A DNA stretch of 5,774 nt, taken from positions 1-5,774 of the forward strand of contig DJVQ01000049.1 in assembly GCA_002441265.1 (NCBI GenBank), read 5' to 3'. Below, in pieces: positions 1-5,313 of this stretch. This DNA is from Syntrophaceae bacterium UBA6252. Lineage in GTDB: Bacteria; Desulfobacterota; Syntrophia; Syntrophales; UBA6807. Every line of letters begins with the position of its first letter. Positions within the stretch are counted from its first letter, which is position 1. Position numbers and translations under genes: made by a program. The notes beneath the pieces are model-generated. The model saw only the letters and a list, made by a program, of their open reading frames with translations. It was not told the origin of the DNA and did no database searches.

Positions 1-95
1 CCAAGTACCGCCCCTGCCCGCTCCTGAAGAAATACGTGGACGCCGGATTCATGGGCCGCAAATCCGGAAAGGGATTTTACGATTACAGCAAGTAA
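1..95 (+). CDS. hbd: 3-hydroxyacyl-CoA (3-hydroxybutyryl-CoA) dehydrogenase, C-terminal fragment
   Basis: Only the last 30 complete codons are present, read from position 3 to the TAA at 93-95; the rest lies upstream of the window. The peptide ends with LLKKYVDAGFMGRKSGKG followed by FYDYSK. This is the characteristic C-terminus of the 3-hydroxyacyl-CoA dehydrogenase family (Hbd, FadB C-domain, PaaH), where the GRKSGKGFYDY element closes the helical dimerisation domain. Known family members oxidise (S)-3-hydroxyacyl-CoA to 3-oxoacyl-CoA with NAD(P)+, or run in reverse, in the cytoplasm. The NAD-binding domain and catalytic His/Glu are not in view, so substrate length and cofactor cannot be judged. 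The enoyl-CoA hydratase gene starts 40 nt downstream on the same strand, which makes this the adjacent step of the same pathway and supports the short-chain assignment. Family assignment is confident; the symbol is inferred from context. Confidence 0.85.
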   Translation, partial: KYRPCPLLKKYVDAGFMGRKSGKGFYDYSK

Positions 96-110
96 GCCCT
101 CCTTGGGGCT
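95..110 (+). other. Small hairpin between hbd and crt
   Basis: AGCCCT (95-100) can pair with GGGGCT (105-110) across a CCTT loop, giving 6 pairs including one G-T wobble. It starts at the last base of the hbd stop codon and ends 8 nt before the purine-rich ribosome binding site of the next gene. There is no following T-run, so it is not an intrinsic terminator. A role in mRNA processing or translational coupling is speculation, and short hairpins arise by chance in GC-rich DNA. Confidence 0.25.
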
Positions 111-118
111 CAGACCAG

Positions 119-126
119 AAAGGGGG
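119..126 (+). promoter_or_regulatory. Ribosome binding site that decides the crt start
   Basis: AAAGGGGG sits 9 nt before the ATG at 136. It supports that ATG over the in-frame TTG at 103, which lies only 7 nt after the preceding stop, has no purine-rich site before it and would add 11 residues unlike crotonase N-termini. Confidence 0.75.
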
Positions 127-135
127 ATTCGACGC

Positions 136-918
136 ATGGAGTACAAAAATCTCTTGTTTGAAGTAAAGGACAACGTGGCTCTCGTACAGTTCAACCGTCC
201 GAAGGCCTTGAACGCGATGAACTCCGAAACCATGGGGGAACTCATTGACGCCGTGAAACGGTGCGGAGAGGATGACAACGTCAAGGTCGTCGTCCTTACC
301 GGAGCCGGCGACCGGGCCTTCGTGGCCGGGGCCGACATCGTGGAAATGCAGAACCTGACTCCCGCGGAAGCGTTGAAATTCATGGAACGAGGGCACGAGA
401 CCTACAGGGCCATCGAGATCCTTCCCAAGCCCGTTATCGCGGCGATCAAGGGATTCGCCCTGGGCGGCGGAACGGAAATCTCCATGTCCTGCGACATGCG
501 GTTTGCAGCGGACAACGCCCGTTTCGGCCAGCCGGAGATCCTTTTGGGCCTCATCCCCGGATGGGGCGGCACCCAGCGGCTGACGCGGCTCATCGGCATC
601 GGCAGGGCCAAGGAGTTCATCATGGGCGGCGAGCAGATCAGCGCCCAGCGGGCTTACGAACTGGGCCTGGTGAACCGGATCTATCCGGCGGACCAGCTCA
701 TGGAGGAAACCATGAAGTTCGCGAAGAAGCTCGCGGGCATGCCCGGATTCGCCATCAAAATGGCCAAGCATGCCATCAACTTCGGCTACGAACTGCCCCT
801 GGATCCAGCCAACCGCCTCGAAATGGAGTGCTGCGCCCAGTGCTTCAGCACCCAGGATCAGAAGGAAGGAATGAAGGCCTTCGTCGAGAAGCGGAAAGCG
901 AATTTCATCGGCAAGTAA
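136..918 (+). CDS. crt: Enoyl-CoA hydratase / 3-hydroxybutyryl-CoA dehydratase (crotonase family)
   Basis: This 260-residue protein is the normal length for a bacterial crotonase. Family enzymes reversibly hydrate trans-2-enoyl-CoA (for example crotonyl-CoA) to (S)-3-hydroxyacyl-CoA in the cytoplasm. Visible landmarks in order are the N-terminal strand with FNRPKALNAMN (19-29), the CoA/oxyanion segment GAGDRAFVAGADI (56-68), the oxyanion-hole glycines GGG (110-112) followed by Glu114, and GQPEILLG (131-138) with Glu134, then GWGGTQRL (142-149). Glu114 and Glu134 are 20 residues apart, matching the two catalytic acids Glu144 and Glu164 of rat mitochondrial crotonase. A true hydratase is therefore more likely than an isomerase or hydrolase of the same fold. 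The C-terminus has the usual QKEGMKAFVEKRKANF trimerisation-helix pattern. The gene lies between 3-hydroxyacyl-CoA dehydrogenase and acyl-CoA dehydrogenase, in pathway order, which favours short-chain substrates. The ATG at 136 is chosen for its ribosome binding site. The exact substrate cannot be read from the sequence. Confidence 0.93.
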   Translation: MEYKNLLFEVKDNVALVQFNRPKALNAMNSETMGELIDAVKRCGEDDNVKVVVLTGAGDRAFVAGADIVEMQNLTPAEALKFMERGHETYRAIEILPKPVIAAIKGFALGGGTEISMSCDMRFAADNARFGQPEILLGLIPGWGGTQRLTRLIGIGRAKEFIMGGEQISAQRAYELGLVNRIYPADQLMEETMKFAKKLAGMPGFAIKMAKHAINFGYELPLDPANRLEMECCAQCFSTQDQKEGMKAFVEKRKANFIGK

Positions 919-936
919 TCCTGACAGGCACGGAGT

Positions 937-963
937 ACCGGCGGGGTCCCGAAACCCGCCGGT
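937..963 (+). other. Intercistronic stem-loop between crt and acyl-CoA dehydrogenase
   Basis: ACCGGCGGG (937-945) pairs perfectly with CCCGCCGGT (955-963), a 9-bp GC-rich stem with a 9-nt loop. It lies 19 nt after the crt stop and 24 nt before the next gene's Shine-Dalgarno. No T-run follows on either strand, so it is not a standard intrinsic terminator. Such a structure can protect the 3' end of an upstream message or mark a processing point. It could also pause polymerase and lower downstream expression. The pairing is seen directly; the role is inference. Confidence 0.55.
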
Positions 964-987
964 CCCGCAGGAAACCAAAAAAGGAAT

Positions 988-995
988 AAGGAGGG
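988..995 (+). promoter_or_regulatory. Strong Shine-Dalgarno of the acyl-CoA dehydrogenase gene
   Basis: AAGGAGGG is nearly the full anti-16S complement and lies 4 nt before the ATG at 1000. The match is strong and the spacing slightly short. It fixes the start and suggests efficient independent initiation despite the hairpin upstream. Confidence 0.7.
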
Positions 996-999
996 ACTC

Positions 1000-2148
1000 A
1001 TGAATTTCGCATTGACCGAAGAACAAGCAATGGTAAAGGACATGGTCACAAAGTTCGCCGAAAACGAGATCAAACCGATCGCGGCGGAACTGGACAAAAC
1101 CCACCGGCATCCCGAGGAAATCTGCAGGAAGCTGGGGGAAATGGGCATCATGGGCGTGGCCGTACCCACCGAGTACGGCGGAGCGGGAATGGACACGGTG
1201 ACCTACGTTCACTGCATGATCGCCATTTCCAAGGCCTGTGCCAGCACGGGCGTCATCGTCTCCGTGAACAACTCCCTCTACGGCTTCCCCATCAAGACCT
1301 ACGGCACGGAGGAGCAGAAACAGGAATGGCTCTCCCCCGTGGCGAGTGGCAAGTGTGAAGGCTGCTACGCCCTCACCGAGGCGAATGCGGGCTCCGACGC
1401 GGCGTCCCTCGCCTGCCGGGCGGATCTGAAGGGCGACAAATATATCCTGAACGGCGTGAAGCGCTTCATCACCAACGGAAACGTCGCGAGGTACTGCGTC
1501 CTCGCCGCGACGACCGACCCCGCGAAGGCGTACAAGGGCGTCATCAACCTGATCGTGGACCTGAAGAACACCCCCGGCTTCTCCGTCGGCAAGATCGAGG
1601 AGAAAATGGGCATCCTGGCTTCCGGAACGGCGGAACTCGTCTTTGAGGACGCCGAGGTCTCGGCGAAACAGCTGCTCGGCAAGGAAGGCCAGGGCTTCCG
1701 CCAGATGCTCTCCGGCCTCGACGCCGGCCGCATCGGCATCGGCTCCCAGGCCGTGGGCATCGGGAAGGCGGCCCTCGAGGATGCGCTGAACTATGCCAAG
1801 GAACGGGTCCAGTTCGGCAAGCCCATCGCCACCTTCCAGGCCATCCAGTTCAAGCTCGCCGACATGGCGACGGAACTCGACGCCGCCGAACTCCTTCTCC
1901 TCCGGGCGGCCTGGATGGAGGACCACCATATGGACTACGAGAAGGAATCGGCCATGGCGAAGATGTACGGTTCCGACGTGGCCATGAAGGCGGCCATCGA
2001 AGGCGTCCAGATCTTCGGCGGCTACGGCTACTGCAAGGAATACCCGGCGGAACGGCACATGAGGGACGCCAAGATCTGCCAGATCTATGAAGGAACGAAC
2101 GAAATCCAGAGGGTCGTCATCGCGCGGAAACTTCTGGGACAGCGGTAA
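1000..2148 (+). CDS. Short-chain (butyryl-CoA-type) acyl-CoA dehydrogenase
   Basis: This 382-residue FAD enzyme is the typical length of bacterial butyryl-CoA dehydrogenases. The family forms a trans-2,3 double bond in acyl-CoA and passes electrons to electron-transfer flavoprotein, or works in reverse as an enoyl-CoA reductase. The N-terminal helical domain begins with MNFALTEEQAMVKDMV, and the first family signature ALTEANAGSDAAS spans 124-136. The middle beta domain carries NGVKRFITNG (151-160), which contacts flavin. The C-terminal helical domain contains RVQFGKPIATFQAIQ (269-283) and the second signature QIFGGYGY (337-344). The catalytic base is Glu364 in IYEGTNEIQR (362-371), the short/medium-chain position; the alternative site used by isovaleryl-CoA dehydrogenase has Ala-Gly (242-243) instead of an acid. 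The gene follows crt by 81 nt and is closed by a strong terminator. No etfAB genes are visible. Alternatives are glutaryl-CoA, 2-methylacyl-CoA or cyclic acyl-CoA dehydrogenase, which the sequence alone cannot exclude. Confidence 0.92.
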   Translation: MNFALTEEQAMVKDMVTKFAENEIKPIAAELDKTHRHPEEICRKLGEMGIMGVAVPTEYGGAGMDTVTYVHCMIAISKACASTGVIVSVNNSLYGFPIKTYGTEEQKQEWLSPVASGKCEGCYALTEANAGSDAASLACRADLKGDKYILNGVKRFITNGNVARYCVLAATTDPAKAYKGVINLIVDLKNTPGFSVGKIEEKMGILASGTAELVFEDAEVSAKQLLGKEGQGFRQMLSGLDAGRIGIGSQAVGIGKAALEDALNYAKERVQFGKPIATFQAIQFKLADMATELDAAELLLLRAAWMEDHHMDYEKESAMAKMYGSDVAMKAAIEGVQIFGGYGYCKEYPAERHMRDAKICQIYEGTNEIQRVVIARKLLGQR

Positions 2149-2166
2149 TTCTGTTATTCCGAGGGG

Positions 2167-2200
2167 AAAGGCCGGGGGGACCCCCCCGGCCTTTTCTTTT
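2167..2200 (+). terminator. Rho-independent terminator of the hbd-crt-acyl-CoA dehydrogenase operon
   Basis: Starting 18 nt after the dehydrogenase stop, AAAGGCCGGGGG (2167-2178) can pair with CCCCCGGCCTTT (2183-2194), a 12-bp stem with a 4-nt loop. It is followed by a T-rich stretch (TTTTCTTTT, 2192-2200). This is a textbook intrinsic terminator for + strand transcription. On the opposite strand the trailing sequence is only CCTTTCCCC, so reverse termination would be weak. Confidence 0.88.
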
Positions 2201-2203
2201 CCG

Positions 2204-2232
2204 TTGAAGGGAAAGGGGCATCTTGTTATAGA
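2204..2232 (+). promoter_or_regulatory. Possible sigma-70-type promoter for the phosphoglycerate mutase gene
   Basis: TTGAAG (2204-2209, four of six matches to TTGACA) is followed after exactly 17 nt by TATAGA (2227-2232, four of six matches to TATAAT). It lies just after the terminator and about 75 nt before the gene start, where a new promoter would be expected. The individual boxes are weak, so this is a position-supported guess. Confidence 0.4.
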
Positions 2233-2292
2233 TCATGAGGCGGCATTGCATGAGACCCGTGCACCGGCCTCACCGAAATCTCCGGAACGCAT

Positions 2293-2300
2293 GGAAGGGG
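2293..2300 (+). promoter_or_regulatory. Ribosome binding site of the phosphoglycerate mutase gene
   Basis: GGAAGGGG lies 7 nt before the ATG at 2308. The ATG at 2291 that overlaps this site is in another frame, so 2308 is the start best supported. Confidence 0.65.
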
Positions 2301-2307
2301 TGATCCC

Positions 2308-4005
2308 ATGGACCTGAAGCTGGGAAAGTCGAAAAACTACGGGGGCGTGAGAGGCCCTCTTCTCCTGTGCATCCTCGACGGCATGGGCCTTTACCGGGGG
2401 AAGACGGAAGGATATCCCGGGAACGCCATCGACCTGGCGCATCCCGCCCACTTCCTCGGACTTCTCGGAAGCGAAAGGATCGTCCTGAAGCTGAAAGCCC
2501 ACGGAACCGCCGTGGGGATGCCCTCGGACAAGGACCAGGGAAACAGCGAAGTGGGACACAACGCCTTCGGGGCGGGCAGGATTTTCGCCCAGGGTGCGAA
2601 ACTCGTCGACGAGGCCATCGAGTCGGGACGGCTGTTCTCTTCCCCCGCCTGGAACGAACTCATGGAAAACGCCCTGGGAAAGAAAACGCCGGTCCACTTC
2701 ATCGGCCTTCTCTCCGACGGCAACGTCCACAGCAACATCCGCCACCTCCTGGCCATGGTCGCCGAGTGCGACCGCAGGGGGATCGAGGACGTCTACGTCC
2801 ACGGGCTCCTGGACGGCCGTGACGTTCCTCCCTTGAGCGCGCTGCGGTATTTCGGCGCCCTGGAGGACTTTCTCTGGTCGCTTCGGGTCGCCGCGATGAA
2901 GTCGTCGAAGCGGCGATCCTACTTCGTGGCCTCCGGCGGGGGGCGGATGGTGACCACCATGGACCGATACGAGGCGGACTGGTCCATCGTGGAGCGGGGA
3001 TACCACGCCCACGTCCTCGGGGAAGGTCCCCGGTTTCCCGACTGCCTCACGGCGATCCGGAAGCTCCGGGAACTTCAGAAGGCCGACGACCAGTACGTCG
3101 GTCACTTCGTCGTTCACGCCCCCGGAAACCCGGAGGAGCCCCTTGCCCGGATCGGAGACGGCCACGGCGTCGTCCTCTTCAATTTCCGGGGCGACCGGGC
3201 CATCGAAATCAGCAGGGCCTTCGTGGAACGAGACTTCACCGGATTCAGGAGAAAGGCGTGGCCTGCGGTCCTGTACGCCGGGATGGTGGAATACGACGGG
3301 GACACCCGCATGCCCCCCCGGTACCTCGTCGCGCCGCCCGCCTTCGACAGGACCCTGTCGGAGTATCTCGCCGCCAACGACATCACCCAGTTCGCCGTCA
3401 GCGAAACCCAGAAGTTCGGCCACGTCACCTATTTCTGGAACGGGAACAACTCGGCCCGGCTGGGGGGCGACCGGGAGACCTGGGTCGAGATCGAATCGGA
3501 CCGGGTTCCCTTCGACCAGGCCCCGGCCATGAAGGCCCGGGAGATCGCGGACCGGACGGTGGAGGCCCTTCAGTCGGGAAAATACCGGTTTCTCAGGCTG
3601 AACTTCCCAAACGGGGACATGGTGGGGCACACGGGGTCGCTGCCCGCGGCGGTGACGGCGGTAAAGGCCGTCGACGAGGCACTGGGAAGGCTCATCCGCG
3701 CCGTGGACGAGACGGGGGGGACCCTCATCGTCACGGCCGACCACGGAAACTGCGAACAGATGATCGAATCGAACCCGAAGACGGGAGTCCCCGTCACGGG
3801 GGCCGGCGGGGAATTCAAGCCCATGACGAGCCACACGCTGAATCCCGTTCCCTTCATCGTCCACGGACCCGATACGGGCCGTTACGGAATCAACGAAAGC
3901 GTGCGGGAACCGGGCCTGGGCAACGTGGCCGCGACGATCCTCCTCCTGCTCGGATTCGTGAAGCCGCAGGATTATCTGGACCCGCTCATCAAAATAGCCG
4001 GCTGA
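2308..4005 (+). CDS. gpmI: 2,3-bisphosphoglycerate-independent phosphoglycerate mutase, long form
   Basis: This cytoplasmic enzyme interconverts 3- and 2-phosphoglycerate in glycolysis and gluconeogenesis without a bisphosphoglycerate cofactor. The catalytic set is complete: Asp24 (CILDGMG), nucleophile Ser80 in GNSEVGHNAFGAGR (78-91), His141 in SDGNVHSN, Arg171 and Asp172 in LDGRDVPP, Asp437 and His441 in DMVGHTG, Asp478 and His479 in TADHGN, and His509 in TSHTLNP. These match the two-Mn ligand spacing known for the Bacillus enzyme, except that the last histidine is about 13 residues further on. The phosphatase-like metal domain is split around the inserted transferase domain (roughly residues 85-345), as usual. 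At 565 residues it is about 50 longer than common bacterial GpmI (about 510). Its nucleophile block GHNAFGAGRIFAQGAKLVD resembles the plant/trypanosomatid subgroup rather than the common bacterial GHMNIGAGR. It has its own putative promoter and is probably monocistronic. Function is very likely; the subgroup label is from remembered motifs. Confidence 0.95.
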   Translation: MDLKLGKSKNYGGVRGPLLLCILDGMGLYRGKTEGYPGNAIDLAHPAHFLGLLGSERIVLKLKAHGTAVGMPSDKDQGNSEVGHNAFGAGRIFAQGAKLVDEAIESGRLFSSPAWNELMENALGKKTPVHFIGLLSDGNVHSNIRHLLAMVAECDRRGIEDVYVHGLLDGRDVPPLSALRYFGALEDFLWSLRVAAMKSSKRRSYFVASGGGRMVTTMDRYEADWSIVERGYHAHVLGEGPRFPDCLTAIRKLRELQKADDQYVGHFVVHAPGNPEEPLARIGDGHGVVLFNFRGDRAIEISRAFVERDFTGFRRKAWPAVLYAGMVEYDGDTRMPPRYLVAPPAFDRTLSEYLAANDITQFAVSETQKFGHVTYFWNGNNSARLGGDRETWVEIESDRVPFDQAPAMKAREIADRTVEALQSGKYRFLRLNFPNGDMVGHTGSLPAAVTAVKAVDEALGRLIRAVDETGGTLIVTADHGNCEQMIESNPKTGVPVTGAGGEFKPMTSHTLNPVPFIVHGPDTGRYGINESVREPGLGNVAATILLLLGFVKPQDYLDPLIKIAG

Positions 4006-4051
4006 GGCGTGACGGCAACCCCGCCCGAGAAAAAAGGCGCCGGGGAGCTTC
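4006..4051. other. Convergent intergenic junction
   Basis: Only 46 nt separate the stop of the + strand mutase gene from the stop of the - strand flavodoxin gene. It contains a run of six A (4030-4035 within GAGAAAAAAGG), which reads as six T on the - strand after the palindrome GGCGCC, but no stem with a usable loop directly precedes it. No convincing intrinsic terminator is visible for either direction, so transcripts from both sides may overlap here. Confidence 0.45.
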
Positions 4052-4507
4052 TCAGAAAATCTTCCCCTCCACGCCGGCGGCCAGGAGCTTTCCCAGCTCG
4101 TCGCAGCGCGCCAAGTCCTCCTCCCGGACGGTTCCCCGGGCAATGACCGGCTCGGCGACGCGTTTCAGCGGGTAGCCCCTGGCGATCCGCTCGATGCTGT
4201 TCAGGGCGCCCGTCCCGTCGTTCCCGGCGCTGATGAAAACCACGAAGGGCTTCTTGAACACCTTTCCCTGGGAGGGATAAAAGGTCCGGTCGAAGAAATC
4301 CTTCATCCCGCCGGACATGTACCCGAAGTTTTCCGGGGTTCCGATGGCAAGACCATCACACGCCACAAGGTCGGCCACTCCCGCATCGAACGCCCGTTTC
4401 AGGACGACTTCCGTGTTTTCCACGGCCGCCGCGCCCCGGGCGACCGCCTCCGCCATCTTTCCGGTGTTGCCCGTCTGGGTGTGATAGACGACCAGGATCC
4501 GCGGCAT
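4052..4507 (-). CDS. Flavodoxin-family FMN protein (flavodoxin / WrbA-like quinone reductase fold)
   Basis: This 151-residue protein is the size of a short-chain flavodoxin. The FMN phosphate loop TQTGNTGKMAE spans 10-20 after the first beta strand (ILVVYH). The second flavin-contact loop is GTPENFGYMSGGMKDFFDR (56-74), closely resembling the GTPTxFG...MKxFxD pattern of WrbA-like and other flavodoxin-fold oxidoreductases. The third loop is FISAGNDGTGALNSIE (91-106). There are no membrane segments and no iron-sulfur cysteine motif. It may shuttle electrons or reduce quinones; the sequence does not decide. The ATG is 6 nt after the TAG of the upstream hydrolase gene, with GGGGAGG across the junction and AAAGG nearer the ideal distance (9 nt) inside the hydrolase end, so its translation is probably coupled. 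It is the last gene of the - strand operon. Classic flavodoxin is less likely because the second loop lacks the usual aromatic isoalloxazine-stacking surroundings, though this was judged by eye. Confidence 0.83.
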   Translation of the reverse strand: MPRILVVYHTQTGNTGKMAEAVARGAAAVENTEVVLKRAFDAGVADLVACDGLAIGTPENFGYMSGGMKDFFDRTFYPSQGKVFKKPFVVFISAGNDGTGALNSIERIARGYPLKRVAEPVIARGTVREEDLARCDELGKLLAAGVEGKIF

Positions 4508-4513
4508 CCTCCC

Positions 4514-5296
4514 CTACCTTTCCGGAAGCCTCCGGGTGAAGTCGCCGAGGACCTCGTTGAGCGCCCCGGCGGTTTCCCACATGACGAAATGCCCCGCCCC
4601 GGGAACGAGGCGAAGTTCGGCGCCGGGGATCCTCCCCGCCATGAATCGGGAGAATTCCGGCGGGGTCATCTTGTCCTCCTCCCCGCAGACGAAAAGCGCC
4701 GGGACGGCGATCCTTTCGAGTTCCGCCGTGAGATCGAGGCGGCTGCACGCGAGGAAATCCCCCCGGACGAGGGCGGGATCGACCTTCATGAGCGCTTCGG
4801 TCACCTCTTCCTCGAACTTCGAACGGTTCTCCCGGGCGAAGGAGAACTTGGCGATAAACCCGATGGTGGCCCGGCGGTTCGTCATGATGCCTTCGAGGAT
4901 CTGCGGGTTCACGGGCATCGTCGCCCCCCCGCCCACGGGAACGATGGCCAGGAGTTCCTTCCCGTAGCGCAGGGCGAAGGTGAGGCTGATCGCGGCGCCG
5001 AGGGAATGCCCGACGAGAACGGGCCGTTTCAGGCCCGCGGCATTCAGCGTCTTTCGCACCCACTCCACATAGGTGTCCACCGATTCCTCGCCGGCGCCGT
5101 CGGACGCGCCGTGCCCCGGAAGGTCGATCCCGGCGACGTTGAATTCCTCGCCGAGCGGGCCGTACTGGCCGTCCCACAGATGGTGGTCGCAGCCCGACCC
5201 ATGGATGAAAAAGAGGGTTTTCCTCCCTTCCGTCCAGCCGCTGTCGTTCACCCGAAGGGCGATTTTCCTGCCGTCGACGGTAAGGTTCCGTATCAA
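4514..5296 (-). CDS. Alpha/beta-fold hydrolase, substrate unknown, TTG start
   Basis: The 260-residue protein has the full alpha/beta hydrolase triad: nucleophile Ser98 in GHSLG (96-100), acid Asp208 in CGEEDKMTP (204-212), and base His236 in GAGHF (233-237). The oxyanion-hole motif is HGSG (32-35), and DLPGHGASDG (58-67) is a standard family strand-turn. A cap region between about 125 and 190 would determine substrate choice. No signal peptide is visible, so it is probably cytoplasmic. Its class includes esterases, thioesterases, enol-lactone hydrolases and C-C hydrolases, and nothing here separates these. The start is TTG at 5296-5294, backed by a strong AAAGGAGG 7 nt upstream; the next in-frame ATG is at residue 127, inside the fold. 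It lies 17 nt after an acyl-CoA ligase and 6 nt before a flavodoxin-family gene. That neighbourhood would fit a CoA-thioester or ester-processing role, but this is inference. Confidence 0.88.
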   Translation of the reverse strand: MIRNLTVDGRKIALRVNDSGWTEGRKTLFFIHGSGCDHHLWDGQYGPLGEEFNVAGIDLPGHGASDGAGEESVDTYVEWVRKTLNAAGLKRPVLVGHSLGAAISLTFALRYGKELLAIVPVGGGATMPVNPQILEGIMTNRRATIGFIAKFSFARENRSKFEEEVTEALMKVDPALVRGDFLACSRLDLTAELERIAVPALFVCGEEDKMTPPEFSRFMAGRIPGAELRLVPGAGHFVMWETAGALNEVLGDFTRRLPER

Positions 5297-5303
5297 GAGA
5301 ACG

Positions 5304-5311
5304 CCTCCTTT
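5304..5311 (-). promoter_or_regulatory. Strong Shine-Dalgarno that decides a TTG start
   Basis: On the - strand AAAGGAGG lies 7 nt before the TTG at 5296 and just after the stop of the ligase gene. The nearly perfect site at ideal spacing makes TTG the start of the hydrolase gene, since no ATG or GTG is available nearby in frame. Confidence 0.8.
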
Positions 5312-5313
5312 CC

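Noticed and set aside
103..135. An 11-residue N-terminal extension of crt from a TTG at 103
   Set aside because: There is no ribosome binding site before it, the residues do not resemble crotonase N-termini, and the ATG at 136 has a purine-rich site at 9 nt.
49..2058. A 669-codon open frame on the - strand opposite crt and the acyl-CoA dehydrogenase
   Set aside because: It lies antisense to two genes with complete catalytic motifs, has no recognisable domain, and its His/Gly/Arg/Asp-rich composition is what GC-rich third positions give in the complementary frame.
2149..2307. A riboswitch, small RNA or small gene in the 159-nt gap before gpmI
   Set aside because: Beyond the terminator and the possible promoter I see no extended conserved fold or open frame with a ribosome binding site.
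4030..4062. An intrinsic terminator for the - strand operon using the T-run at 4035-4030
   Set aside because: The only stems found (GGGGA/TCCCC around the stop codon, or the loopless GGCGCC) are short, interrupted, or separated from the T-run.
2233..4143. A 636-codon open frame on the - strand opposite gpmI
   Set aside because: It is antisense to a mutase gene with every catalytic residue in place, runs into the flavodoxin coding region in another frame, and shows no domain or credible ribosome binding site.
3258..4175. A 305-codon + strand frame overlapping gpmI and the flavodoxin gene
   Set aside because: It is an Arg/Gly-rich out-of-frame shadow of gpmI with no start signal or family motif.
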